A DNA stretch of 64,000 nt from Solanum dulcamara. Lineage: Eukaryota; Streptophyta; Magnoliopsida; Solanales; Solanaceae. This document shows, piece after piece, positions 21,919 to 34,967 of this stretch. The translations under genes and the position numbers were made by a program. Every line of letters starts with the position of its first letter. Position 1 is the stretch's first letter. The notes beneath the pieces are model-generated. The model made no database searches. It was not told the DNA's origin and saw only the letters and a list, made by a program, of their open reading frames with translations. The DNA lies in the NCBI RefSeq assembly GCF_947179165.1, contig NC_077247.1, positions 46,916,935 to 46,980,934 of the forward strand. The letters run 5' to 3'.

Positions 21919-24865
21919 TAGTACCAATTACCAAAGTACAAGTTATAAATATACTGTATGAGTTGGGGATAGAATAAATTAATTCCACATTTAGACAAGG
22001 GTATTTTTATAGATGCAATTTTGCAAAAAGGACAAAGGGTACTTTTAATAGTGAAAGTTCTGCATAAAAGATTAGGGTATTTTTAATATCGAGTGTCTCG
22101 TGCCCACAAGGAAATAGTGGAAGTTTGCACGGAAGCAGGTCATTTTTAGTTGTTTTAGCAGCTAATTTCTCTTATATATTTTCAAGATTGCAAATCTACG
22201 TTTTAAGAAAATTTATCAGAATGTATATATCTTTCGATTGATCTGATAGTGTAAAAAGTTTTTTTTTTATAACTTACATCAGAAAGCTAAACAGTCATCT
22301 ATCATGAAAAAAATGGAGTAAATATTACTCCCTCCGTTTCAATTTGTTTGACCTACTTTTATTTTTAGTTAGTTTAAAAGATTGACTTTTTTTCTTTTTA
22401 ACAATTTTTTAATTTCAACTCTTCACGTGACATATTTAAGACCACAAGAATAAATGACATTTTTGTACATTTGATACATCTTTAAACTAAGACCACAAGA
22501 TTCAAAAAAAAAATTATTTTCTTAAACTCGGTTTCAAGTCAAACAAATTGAAATGAAGGGAGTAATAAAGAAATAACTCTCTCTTGTTTTATGTTGATCT
22601 CAAAATAAGTTCTTTAATCCTTATTTAACAAGATTGGCATTTTGAAACTGGCATCTGTATGATTGAGTATCTTATTCTATATTTGGTAAATCAAGTGTCA
22701 ATATCCAACAACATTGGTTTATGGAATCCTATTCCTCAACTCTGGGTATTTAAACACCATAAAATGAAGTTGAAGAGACTTGAAATAATTTCCTATTAGA
22801 ATTAATATATTTTTTTCAAGATTATTAGACACCAGAATTTAACACTTTTTTTAAAAAAAAAATGTAACATTTGCTCGATTAACCTTTTCTTCTGCATGTC
22901 AAGGAATCCAATTTTTAAGTTTAACCTACACAACTCAATTACATTTAATTGTTGTGGGGTGTAAATTTTAGGAGCGCTCAAAGCTTCAGGATTGGTGAAG
23001 ACGCAGAAATTAATGGAGATAAATAATCCTTCTTATTTTTAAGTATGTATGTTATGCAAGAATGACCTTAGGATGCTAACATCATCAGTACAACTATTCT
23101 ATAGTAACTCAAAATATCTAGGAATAAATACTACTCTGTTCAAGTCCAGATATATAATTTTCTTGGGAATGCTAGCTGGAGATGCCATACAAGTGATAAA
23201 ATGATCAACATACAACGGCTGTGGGTTATGGAACCTTTTAACACTCTGATTTCAATGGCATAGGATAAAGTTGAAGGGACACAATTAACATTTTGCATGT
23301 GAGATTAAAGATTTCTTATTTGTTATGATAAAGAGACTCGAATTTTGACTCCAAAAAGAAGCACTATCATCAAGAACTTCTTCGAGTGCCCTTTCCATAT
23401 CATCAAGTTCCACGGTCTCAATAGAACTGTTCGATCGGTTATTTTTTAAAAATTATATCATCGATTTTTTAAATTCATCCTAATTATATCGATTTCTCTT
23501 CGATATCGGTACGATTCGGTTCATTTTCGATTTTTTTTACTGTTAAAGTATCAACTCAAAATATACTATTATTAAAATATATTTCTTTCGCAAGTATGTA
23601 CAAAATATTTCAATTCGTCACCAAGAAGTCAAGAATAGAAAACTTTGTTGCCGCATTGTTTGATCTTAAACATTTAATAAGAGTGCTTGCATATATTTTG
23701 TCATATTGTTTAATGGAGTATCTATTATAGTATCTTTTAATTTTAACCTAATTAATTAAAGAATAATTAAAGAGCAAATACTCAAAGTCGTCCAGTCACC
23801 AGAGATTAAGACCTAGGTTATATTTATATTTGAAAAATAATATATTTATACATTAAATTTAACATATGGTTAATATATACAAATATAATGTATTCGATTC
23901 GGTTCGGGAATTTTTCAGTTTTTTTTTTATCAATTAAAAGACCATCCCAATTATTTGGGACGGTTATACAGTTAAATAAAAGTCTACAGTTGATTTAAAA
24001 AAATGATATAAATGGATTCGGTAGGTTAGGTTTGGTCGGTTTTTGACCAATGATTTTCTTCCTTTAGCCAGTAACCAGTGGCATAGTCACATCTACTACA
24101 CCAGCAGTAGAGCTTGTAAGTTGTAACCCTTCTAGGATTGTGTTTTATACCATGTACGCCTACATCATGCTCAACGCAGCCTCTACTCGAAGTGGCTCTC
24201 AAAAGTTGAACCTAGAATAAACAATTACAGTTGCATAAAAGATTGAAAATGTCAAAGATACAATAATCAAATACACCTGTATAGAACTTTGGAAATGTGA
24301 AAAACAATGTACCGATCCTGTGACAGCTGAAGGCTACTTCCTACAATAATCTCTACAGCAAATAAAATTTACAAAAAAATTGTGCACAAAAACAGGTTTT
24401 GCAGTGATGTCAATCAGTTCCCGCCAGAAAATGAAGCAATACACCTCTCTCTACCTTTTTCCAATTCACTGCAGCAATTAGTACATCTTAACATTGCGAT
24501 TAAACATTTGAGCAGTAAAGACAGAACTCGTGAGGTTAACTTGCTGAGCAGGTAACCACCTGCATCTTCTGTCAAGTTCTTCCTCCCTTCAACAGCATCC
24601 CTCAAGGGACAACTACATTAATCAGAAATCAGATTAGTAGTGCTGAGATGAGATCTGGTGCATTCACATCATGATCTCTCCGCAAGGATATTTGTGATTC
24701 CTGATCCTGACATCAAGAACTTTCACAAAATCCCATTTGCCTACGCCTGTGGTACTTTCGGGAAACATTTATAGAAATTGTAGCTAGTTCGTCATGGAGA
24801 GCATCAAGAGCTACAGATCATCATTCACATTCTATCCATTGTGAGTTCAAAATAGAGTTTCCAAA
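21919..24865. other. Intergenic: NCL 5' flank and ERA-like GTPase 3' flank
   Basis: No supportable gene. It contains the NCL promoter, a Stowaway MITE, an AT-rich block at about 23.4-24.05 kb with repeated GATTCGGTTCGG-like words, and toward 24.1-24.86 kb a less AT-rich stretch that may be the ERA-like 3' UTR. An open frame of 63 codons at 24414-24605 (minus) has no recognisable homology. Confidence 0.55.
22328..22562. repeat. Stowaway-type MITE
   Basis: 235 bp from CTCCCTCCGTTTCAATTTGT to ACAAATTGAAATGAAGGGAG, with TA duplications at 22326-22327 and 22563-22564. The length equals the 18.2 kb copy. Confidence 0.87.
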
Positions 24866-27800
24866 TCACAAAGCTTGAATATGGCCCCCATAGCCGTAGT
24901 CCTTTAAGAGACCTTCATTTTGCCTCCAATTCTCTTTCACCTTCACCTCAACCTGTTTCAACAAAAAATTAACATGAGAATCACCTTTTCCAGCTAAGTA
25001 TCTCAAAAGTTGTACCTAGGCAAAATTGTGTCAGCAGGAAGTAGGAAGAAGCAGTTGCAGCACATTAGTTTAAGTATCACAATATAAGAGTGCCCCGTGT
25101 TAGTTCGAAGTACCGTGATGTTAGAGTGCCCTAATATCCTTTTGAATTCATTGTAAAGACAGATTATCATGACAATTACCTCCAGAAAAACTTTCTTTTG
25201 TAGGAAATCTTCTATGTCAAGCCTTGCAGCTGTGGCAAGAAGCTTTAAAGCCTTCCCTTCCTGAAAACAAATCAAGAGACATGTAACACAAGAATACTAT
25301 TGTTTGTTTAGGGAAATTAAAAACCTCAAGGTAAGACAATGGATAGAGCAGACAAATGCCCTTTAATAACGAATATAGGACACAGTATATCTAAACACTG
25401 TCCCACAAGTGTAACCTGTTTTGGGGGTTAACACTTGGACTTTAATCTGGACTTACAATTGTGGGAAAGGACTTTCCAAAACTTAGAGCCTGTTTGGATT
25501 GGCTTATTTTAAGTGCTTTCAAGAACTTTTGGAGTGTTTGGCTTATTCAAAAAAGTGCTTCTAAGCACTTGGTTTTAAGCTAAAATGATAAAAATAAGCC
25601 AAAAGGTAGAATTTCTAACTTATGACTTTTAGCTTATAAGTCAAAAGCCAAAAGCCAATCCAAACAGGCTCTTAATTAGCTCTGTTACATTATGTGAAAG
25701 CACCAGACGTCCAATCTTAAACATTAAGACAATGAGTGAAGCAGTACAATACCCTTATAAACCTTTTGGATGACCTTTTATATGCAATGCGGGACACGAT
25801 ATGACTCAATAATCTATACAAATGAAAACTCTAGATTAAATTGAACTCTAGATCGATAGATAGAGGCAGGACAGAAGGCCAAGGAGAGGGTGAGGGTGGG
25901 ACACTGCTTATTTACAGTATACATAAGTTTCCAGAGTTGCAACGTCTACTGCACTTATAAAAGAAGGATGAATCTAATATAACATAAAGAAAAAGGATGG
26001 TCTTTCTTTGTTATGAAACATATATCAAATAACAAACACAGATGACGTACAGAAACTAACTGATGATTATTACCTTCCCAATAAGGATGATCTTTTGAGT
26101 GTTTCTCTCCACTATAACTTCGACTTGAATAAAGTCTTTTGCATTCGGTCTAGTCTTGTAACTAACTACATTAACCTGCAGAGTGTATGGCAGATTTAGA
26201 GGAAAACTGGAAAATGATGAAGTAAATTCCTAAAGAAAAACTAGAAGCAAATAACATTCACCAATCAACTTGAAGTTCTCTCAAACATTTTTACCTGGCA
26301 TGCATAAGGAACTTCATTTCGGTATTGCAGAAATATCTTCTCTCTGACAATTTCAGCCACAAAAAATCTTTCAGGATGCTCACTAGCAATGTCCTGAAAG
26401 CAAGATGAGATGGGCTTGTTAATTGACCTTGGCAAATAATATACATTATTATAGCCTATAAGAGTATAAAGATTAATATTGCTACAAGACTTTAATGCAT
26501 TAAGAAATCTCATTTTAAAATAACGTTTTGCATGCAAGATAATGGTAATAAGAAAATCTATGCTGTTACTTATCAATATCATGCATATGACGGAAAAAGA
26601 TAACCTTACTCTTACTCCCAGGTTAAAGACCTTGAGCTACCCCATCCTGGGAATAAAGAAAAGCTCTTCCATATCTCTAAGCTTCTAGAAAAAGAGGAGG
26701 GGTGCAAAGAGAGAATCTTTTATGGAAAATCAAATCCAAGACAATGTCGACTAATACATGTGAAGATCAATATCAGCTATAGACTGGAAACTGCTGGCTT
26801 TAATGTACTTTTATCCTTAATACTTTCTCAGTGTCCATCATACACCATGCTGACATCCCCGTTACCAAAGTGACATTCAACTAGACGGTATATAGTATTA
26901 TATCAACCATTTCTTTCTTCTTCTCTTTTTTTCTTTTTGTAGACCTTAGATCAATCAACTTTTCTCCTACTTTATTGCAACTTCTGTAGGTTGCATTATC
27001 ATAATAGTTGCACAAACTGAATAAGCTAATTCTTTCTCCCTCTCTTACCCAACTCCTCCTCCCCCTCGCTCAATACAGATGGGTGGATTCCATACTAGCC
27101 TCTACCTATTCAAAGACATGATTCACCTTGATGTGATTATAGATAACAGACTTGAAAATGCACATTGATTTAATTGTTTTAAGGTGTAATTTATGTGTGC
27201 ATCCATGCTGATTTGAATTTTTATAGAATTAAAGTACAAAAAAGTTGCAAGTGTATCAGTTGTATAATATTGCGGGAAAAAACCAAGACGCTCTCCATTT
27301 TAGAAAATGGCAGTCACTTCCAGATGGCATACATATCATAGTTTTCAATTTAAAAAGTAATTTCAAAAGAAAAAGATAAAAACACAAGATGGAATCAAAG
27401 TTAAATATAGAAGTTTTTAGCAGTATTGGCAACATAGTTGCATGGAGAGCTGAGGGATGCAATCTATCGTCATTTTTAAAAGCAATTATCTAGCGAAACA
27501 TAGATATCATTTGTCTAATGCCCAAATTGAGTGGTTGACACCAACAGATCTCTACAAGGTTAAATGCCACCAATATCATACAGATCAAAGTTGAAGATGA
27601 CTCTAATGAATTTTTCCTCATTTTCAAGAAAGAAGTCAATGAATAGAGGTAATGGAATATCGAGATAGAGTATATTTACACCTTGGGATAATAAGCAGGC
27701 CCAAGAGGAAGTTTAGATAATATCCAGTCTTTGACATCTTCTACTCCATGACCATACTTCGCACTTACGGGTATGACCTCATCAACGTCAGTAAATTTCT

Positions 27801-30800
27801 CATACCACTGAAAGGAAGAAAACATAGCATCAGAACATCTAAACTATTTGACTAATTGGTCTAAGTTCGTCAATAAAATATCCAATCTAGATAAGTTCAA
27901 GTGTTCAAAAACTTTTTTCATGTCTCAAATTCATAATTTTGTCATCCGGCTAAATCCATCTTTTACGTGACCATTATAGGCTACAAGAATAGATCTTCCT
28001 CTAGCACTTCAACACCAATATATTACTAATGTAAAAATGGGTACTCCAAAACACAAAACTTTCTTTCTTTTCTTTTGGATAAGGTAATCAATCAGCAAAA
28101 TTATTTCAATTCCAATGATAATAGCCATTGCCAAGTAGTTGATGGATTCTACAGAGCAATTGCATAAGTTGACTCAAATCACTTATACTTTGTCTGACTA
28201 GAACAAGGGGGAGCTCTTTGTAAGACTTGGGCAATAAATGACCTCACAATCAACAGATAACTTACCTCAAGTCTCTTTGCAATTTCACCAGGCTTGATTA
28301 GATCCTTCTTATTCAAGACTAACAATGTTGGTACTTTATACTTTAGGTCTCCAACACCCTCTTCCAACACTTCATCTATCTGAAAGCAGCAGCTCTAGAA
28401 AAAGTTAAAAAGACAACATATTTTCTGGATGGCTCTTTACAATAAAGAACCATACCTTTGCAGGAACCTTACATGCATCTACAACAACAAGCACACAGTC
28501 CGCATTAACAGCAGCACTTCGGACATTCTTCATCATCATTGAATCTAACTTATGCATTTTCTTCTCTATGACACCAGGAGTGTCATAAAGTATCATCTGC
28601 ATGGGAACACCCAGCTCATGAGTCTGAGACGGGATAACAAATGTGCACAAAAAATTGAAGTCTAGGGAACAGATATAGGATAGAAAATTGCAATGACTAG
28701 AAAAGGATTGCATATTAATAGCATATGATAAGCTGCAGACTGCGTGAAAGAATTAGGCATGCTTAAGTAACAAGGATTAACCGATTAACACAACAATGGA
28801 CAATAGCTGCACAGGCAAAGTGAGTAATCAACAACTTTGATAAATAGATACTGTGAGGCACTGAAAAAGGGTTCACTAGCCAAAAAATTCTCCCTAAAAA
28901 CTTATCAATATTCAAGCACCAATGGCCTAAACAAAAGTATTGAACCACAAAATAATTTTGAATATACACGTGGGGCTCGTCACTGATTTTTTTGAATAAT
29001 AATTATCCCAAAGGACAACCTTCATAGAGGAGTATTTAGGTTATGTAAGATATGGTTCTGCAAGTCTTCAACAGAGGCAGAGTCACCTTTGTTTTTCATG
29101 AGTGACCAATGGCGGTCTGGCGGAGCTAGGATTTTCACTAAAAGGCTCAAAATGTGAAAGTAAACACACAAAGAAGCCAAAGGAGGTTCAACATCTACTA
29201 TATTTAATAATTTTAACCATGTATAAACAATGTAATTTTCCACTGAAGGGGGTTCAAATGACCCCCCTTAGCCCTACCTGGCTCCGCCTCTGAGAGTGAC
29301 TGCAAATCACCTTTTCCTACACTGCATCCAGATCTGGAACCTATGGAATATGTTCTTGAACATTTATGGGGTGTGGATTATGCCTGGAAGCTTAAAAGAA
29401 ACAATACATAGCTGGCAGGCAGAAATGATGGAGAAAACACAGAGACTAGTTTGGAGAACTTTCCCTGTGTACACTTTGAATATTGTGGATAAAGGCAAAC
29501 AAGATCATATATCTTCAAAATTTTCCTTTTTAGTGTAGGCTGAATCCTGCTTAGATGATAATCTAGATTTGATTGACTCCTTCAAGACATTAAAGGGGTC
29601 AGCCCAGGTTTATTTTGTATAGAGTGATGGCACCTTCTTGCTGCTGCTTTGTTAATGAAATCACTTCAATTATCAAAAAAGAAAAATTATCCAAAGGAGA
29701 CTTACAGCTCAGTTGATAGATAAGATCACCAAGCCATCACTCCTAAATCTTTTTTCTTCTATTAGAAAACTAGGCACAACTACAACAAAACAATTTCCAT
29801 TGCAATCACAAAAAAGAAATTTCTGTTGCAATCATTATTTAACTCTAGCAGTACTACAACAAAGTTAAGACACATGCGGCATAAGAGTAGAAGTTCCCTC
29901 AGTAAAGAAGCTCCACGCGCTACAAAGCAATGCGTAAGCCACATTTTTCACATTAACGAGTCAGCCAAGAAGTATGTGGACATAACATAAACTCAGACAT
30001 GTTGCAGCTCAGCAGAAACGCAGTGGTAGAATATTCCAAACCTGATGCTCTGGACCAGAACATATACCAAGAACTCGATGACGAGTAGTTTGAGGTTTAT
30101 CAGTAACAATCGACAGTTTCTGCCCAACCATTTGATTGGAAAGTGTACTTTTCCCAACATTCGGCTTCCCAAGCACAGCCACATATCCTACATTTACACA
30201 TACTTTCTCCTTAAATTATTTCCAATTTCTTTCACATACATTTACACACACATACACTTCTCCAATTATAATGGTACTAGATGAAAAAAAATACTTCAAA
30301 TACAATTGTCCTAATTTCGAAGATGATAAAAGGAATTTGTATTTAAAATATTGGTCAAAATTCAATTATTTCGAATCCGGGGAAGCAATTCTGAGGAACA
30401 TTCCTGGACAGAGAGTAGTAACGATTAAAGACTATACAAATGTGTTTTTCAAATTCACATACTTTTAGTATCCGGAAGCGAAAGTACCAAATATTCTTTG
30501 TACTAACAATAGCATAATTCAATATAATATAAAGAAAGGAGAAAAACAAACCACTGCGATGATTAGGATTTTCGGGAACAAAATCGAGCTCCTCCATTTC
30601 ATAATCATCAAGCAAAGCCATATTTCGGTCAGGTTTCACACTCAGAGATAGCAACATCGACGAATCGTCTTCTTCTTCTTCTTCCTCTTCTGTGTCGAAA
30701 ACACCTTTAGACCTCTTCATTCTCATAGCCCTAGAGGTTTTTTCAGCTATGCTGGAAAATTTCTCGTTTTCTTCTGCTTCAACTTCTTCTTCGTCGCCGA

Positions 30801-30978
30801 GAAAAAGCTCCGACTTACTGTTTCTCCGGCGAGTAGTGGTGATGCGTAGCCGGAAACGGCCATTATCGATGGGAAAGGAAGGAGAAGAAGAGCAGTTACA
30901 GTAGGAGTGGATAAGAGTAGTGTAATTTATGGGAAGAGATGCTGTGAACAGAGAAACGTTGAAACATAGCGCTCTCAT
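24866..30978 (-). CDS. ERA-like GTPase, probably chloroplast ribosome assembly factor
   Basis: Nine exons: 30552-30978, 30042-30187, 28456-28623, 28266-28379, 27682-27807, 26295-26393, 26074-26175, 25180-25260 and 24866-24952; 449 residues, all phases consistent. Era-family GTPases bind the 3' end of small-subunit rRNA during ribosome maturation. G motifs: GKPNVGKS (about 149-156), the [11 protein letters not shown] switch I, DTPG (205-208), NKKD (270-273) and SAK (300-302). The C-terminal type 2 KH domain contains [14 protein letters not shown] and the [20 protein letters not shown] core. The N-terminus is rich in Ser, Thr and Arg with few acids for about 55 residues, then acidic, which suits a transit peptide. 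The ending [15 protein letters not shown] resembles the Arabidopsis chloroplast paralogue rather than mitochondrial ERG; that is from memory. Intron 2 holds a nested LINE/MITE insertion and intron 7 a Tourist MITE. Confidence 0.92.
25486..25671. repeat. Tourist-like MITE (TTA target duplication)
   Basis: About 186 bp with near-perfect terminal inverted repeats: GAGCCTGTTTGGATTGGCTT on the left, AAGCCAATCCAAACAGGCTC on the right. TTA flanks both ends (25483-25485 and 25672-25674), as expected for PIF/Harbinger-type MITEs. Located in ERA-like intron 7. Confidence 0.88.
29016..29684 (+). mobile_element. 5'-truncated L1-type LINE, antisense in ERA-like intron 2
   Basis: The plus strand encodes the end of a plant L1-like ORF2: a zinc-finger RT-associated motif, [17 protein letters not shown], then [15 protein letters not shown], a stop and an untranslated tail ending in A-rich sequence. 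AATTATCC(C)AAAGGA flanks it at 29001-29015 and 29685-29698 (one-base difference). The insertion is antisense to the host gene. A MITE interrupts it. Confidence 0.82.
29107..29293. repeat. MITE nested in the intronic LINE
   Basis: About 187 bp with inverted ends TGGCGGAGCTAGGATTTTCA and CTACCTGGCTCCGCCTCTG. GAGTGAC is repeated at 29100-29106 and 29294-29300. It splits the LINE frame just before the HLFLHC motif, so it inserted after the LINE. A TIR family with these GGCGGAGC ends is common in Solanaceae (from memory). Confidence 0.75.
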
Positions 30979-31470
30979 TTTTTTTGATAGTGGACTGCTC
31001 TACTCCTAAAAACTAATTTAACCGGCTTCGCATTTCAACCCTTTTTCTAGTTTCTTTTTTCTCTTTTCCATCTTTTATTGCTACGGCGATATGTTCATTA
31101 TTATGTTGTACTTGCTGTAATGTTGGTACATTTCCACCTTCCACAATTTTTAATTTACCTCTCAACTTTGTTTTTAAAATCAAATTCCCCAATAATAATC
31201 AAACTCCCCCCTTTATTCCATGCATTATCCATTTTATCTTTGTTATATCATATTTATTTAATATCTCTTTATATTATATATAAGTTACTTTTTTAATATA
31301 GATATTTATAACATTTTCTTTAAGTTCTTTAACATTATAAGTAGAATAATATTTTTAAGAATTTATTACAAAATTTAATATTATTCTTGTTACCATTATT
31401 TCAATATATTATCCATTAAGTGTGTGTATATGTATGTATACGTATATATTTTTCCCGCTATTTTACTTCA

Positions 31471-31722
31471 TGTGTTTCATATTACTTGACTCTTTTTGAT
31501 ATATATGACACTCCTTAAAAAGGATTAAATAGAGGTGTATTTTACTAAACTAGCATTGTTAATAATATTTTGAAACATTAAATTTAACTATTACTACTTT
31601 ATGTAGTTATTTAATATTAAGGGTAGAAATAAAAAGCTATTAAAAATTTCTGAAATTTCATAAATTAAACAAGTAAATTAAAACAAATATTTTTAGAATG
31701 AGAGTCAAGTAATATAAATGGT
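31471..31722. repeat. MITE-like inverted repeat
   Basis: GTGTTTCATATTACTTGACTC on the left is matched in reverse complement by GAGTCAAGTAATATAAATGG on the right, about 250 bp apart. No clear duplication of the target. Confidence 0.6.
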
Positions 31723-32401
31723 GGTGGATATTCTCTTCTATATAAATAAACAAGTTTTGATTGACATTGATGGAGTATTACATAAATTATAATCTAAAAT
31801 AATTTAAAATCTAAATAATACAATCTTTAAAAAATTGTCTTTAATTAAATTAATTATTAGTATTTCCTACATTGCAATATATTTGTATAGTTATTATTCT
31901 CTGCTATTTTCACTTGTATAAATAAATATTACTGTTTTGATTATTATTAATAAAATTGTTACATTAAATAAAAAAATAAAAGTATCATGATTTCTAAAAA
32001 AGTCAAAAAAAAATTGATAATGAAAGGGTATAATAGACATTTTAAAAATTTACATAGAATAAAGAGGGGAGTTTGATTATTATTCAAAGTTAAAAAGGAA
32101 GGTGGGTTTGATTTTAAAAGCAAAGTTGAGGATTTAAAAATGATTTTCACCCTTTTTTAATAATACAAAATATTTGATACATGTAACATATGCATACCGA
32201 TAAGAGATTATAACTGTTCAGTAAGATATTTTGAGTCAATCGCGAGTTGACTTAGGTTATATAGTGCATTTGATACGTTTTTTTTATTTTTATTGTGTTT
32301 TAAAATTTTATTACAAACTAAATTAGAAAATACGTGACAATATATATTTTTTTATGGGCTCGTTGGGTATGTGGATTTGAATGGTCCAAGGGTATAATGT
32401 C

Positions 32402-32694
32402 GGGCAAATTACACCAGTAGCTATTTGGCAAAAGTAATTATCAAAAAAATAATCATTCGTTGTATAAACATGTATAGTCAGTGTATATTTTCATGTATAG
32501 TCAAGCTATATTTAGTTTTTGTGTGTAACATAATGTATATTCAGTGTATAGTTCATGTATAAGTAATCTATATTGTATAGTCAGTGTATAGTCACTGTAT
32601 ATTTTCTATGATTTTGACTATTTTTTATGTAAATAAAATATGACTATATTTGTTGTAAACTAATTAGTTTATTGTATATATTTGAAATTGTCCC
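32402..32694. repeat. Mutator-like MITE with internal TGTATAGTCAG repeats
   Basis: Begins GGGCAAATTAC and ends GAAATTGTCCC (short inverted ends), flanked by the 9-bp TATAATGTC at 32393-32401 and 32695-32703. A 9-bp target duplication is typical of Mutator-like elements. The interior has about eight imperfect copies of TGTATAGTCAGTGTATA-type units at 32460-32610. Confidence 0.72.
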
Positions 32695-32829
32695 TATAAT
32701 GTCGTGCATAAAAAATGATACATTACAATATCTAGTTATGTTGATACTATACAATGTATATTTAAATCTTTCCTTGTATTTGCATATGAATATCTAATGA
32801 AACTTAAATTCAACCTATATATGTCATAA

Positions 32830-33107
32830 TATATAAATATGTCTTTTAACTTAGCCTCATTTTATATTTATGCCTTTTAACTTTGGGCGCGCACAAATAG
32901 ACACTTAAACTTATATAAAATTGAACAAGTAGACACACATGTCCTACATGGCACAATACTCAACGCCACGTAGGATACAAAATTGTCATGTAGGACGAAT
33001 GTGTCTATTTGTTCAAGTTTTGGATAGTTAAAGTGTCTACTTGTGCATTAGTTAAGTTAGAGGTCATAGTTGCCAGCTGAAACCAAGTTAAGGATCAGAT
33101 TTATGTA
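32830..33107. repeat. Long palindromic (foldback) MITE
   Basis: ACAAATAGACACTTAAACT...TGAACAAGTAGACACA...GTCCTACATGG on the left is followed after a short spacer by its reverse complement (CATGTAGGAC...TGTGTCTATTTGTTCAAG...AAGTGTCTACTTGTGCA). The arms pair over roughly 60-80 bp. The outer limits given are approximate. Confidence 0.68.
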
Positions 33108-34226
33108 TTATGCTTTTATATATTAAATTAGAATGATTTTGGTTTTAAAATAAAAAATGATGCAAAAACTTTTATCTTTTTGCAGGTCAAACTAATCTAA
33201 ACATAATGAATAAACTAATACAATATTTAAAATATTTTACAAGCACATTTTGACAATCAGTTCTTCCACCAAGCAGATCAAACCAAATCCATAACACCAC
33301 CTAAAGGTATTTGACTTTGACCTAATCTTCTCTTTGAACTTCAGATCATTAATTAGTGCAAAATAGAAGCATTAAAATAAATAAGCTATTAGAAACTAAT
33401 GGTCTATAATTTGACACTGGTATTCATGGTTTTTTTTATTTGATCTAAGTAACTTTTATAGTACAAATTGACTTTAGAAATAGACCACTTGACTTTAATT
33501 TTTCTATTTCAAATTCATAAAATATTCTTTTGGAATGGATGATTTCCAGGTACTTTCTTCATTGAATTTTCAGAAATATTTATTCAATAAAAGTATGCTA
33601 ATATCGTCTCTACAACTCTACATATACACCTCTTAAGAGTATATATTACACATAAGAAAGTCATCATTAATAAACAAATGCCTAGAAGGATAACAAGTAG
33701 CACAAAAAGTTAATTCAAAAAGGACTACAGAGGAAAATAAGCCGATTACGTGGAAGTAAATTGTAAGGATACGAGATTAGATTAATTACCTTCTCCATCG
33801 AATTCATTATCTAGTGCAATTTATATTATTTGTGTGTAATTTGCGAGCTAGCTCGTTTTCTACTGCAATTGACACCTTTTATATATGTGATTTGTAAGCT
33901 ATTATACATGAACGAGTATGACTTGCATGATTTATCCCTGCACATTCAAAAAATAGCAATCGCAATTTTTCTTGGAGTCAAAAAAAAGAGGAGGAGGTAG
34001 ATTTATTCATTTTTCTATTATGTTGTTTTCGACTAAAATTCCCTAGTCTGAAAAAATAAGTCTATTCTCATACTTGGACTATCCACACGGTTCAATGTAA
34101 TTTAATTTGGTGGCTAAGTATGACCATCCTACTTTTCAATTTACTAAATCGATAGCCCGTGCACGGGCCCAATAGCATTAATTTTATATTTATAATTTAT
34201 TTAAAATATATATATAACTTACATTT

Positions 34227-34967
34227 GTTCTATAAAGTGGTGGTTAAACCGGCTATATTATATGGGACGGAGTGTTAGCTAGTTAAGGTCTCTCACGTTT
34301 AAAAGATGAAAGTAGCCGAGATGAGAATGTTGAGATGGATGTGTGGGCATACCAGGAGCGACAAGATTAGAAATGAGGCTATTCGGGACAAGTTAGGAGT
34401 GACCTCGGTGGAAAACAAGATGCGGAAAATGCGACTGAGATGGTTTGGGCATGTGAAGAAGAGAGACACAGATGCCCCAGTGCGGAGGTGTGAGAGGTTG
34501 GCCATGATGGTTTCAAAAGAGGTAGGGGTAGGCCGAAAAAATATTGGAGAGAGGTGATTAGACAGGACATGACGCAGTTACAGTTTACCGAGGACATGAC
34601 CTTAGATAGAAGGGTGTGGAGGACCCATATTAGGGTAGAAGGCTAATACATAGTCTCATTATTCTTCCGTATTAGGAGGCGCATTGGCGCACTATAATTT
34701 CTTGTGCTCTGACTTTTGTTATTATCTTTCTATTACTTTCTGTACTTTGATTACTCTATTTTATCTGTGTCGCTTTCGTTATTTGCGTTATTCGTTATTT
34801 GCTTTCACATAACGCTTTGAACTTCTTAGCTTTATCTGACCTCTTTTTATGTTTCTTTTGAGCCGAACGTCTCTCGGAAACAATCGTCCTACCTTGGTAG
34901 GAGTAAAGTCTGCGTACGCTTTACCCTCCCCAGACCCACGTTGTGGGATTTCACTGGGTTGTTGTTG
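34227..34967 (+). mobile_element. 5'-truncated RTE-type LINE with 16-bp target duplication
   Basis: 741 bp. It encodes the C-terminal part of an RTE ORF ([15 protein letters not shown], then [20 protein letters not shown]) with a frameshift after RCERLAMM, then the family 3' UTR ending GGGTTGTTGTTG. TATATAACTTACATTT is repeated exactly at 34211-34226 and 34968-34983. The perfect duplication indicates a fairly recent insertion despite the damaged frame. Confidence 0.93.

Noticed and set aside
24414..24605. 63-codon minus-strand frame downstream of the ERA-like gene
   Set aside because: No recognisable domain; it lies where the 3' UTR is expected.
30045..30468. Plus-strand frames opposite ERA-like exons 1 and 2
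   Set aside because: Shadows of the minus-strand GTPase exons.
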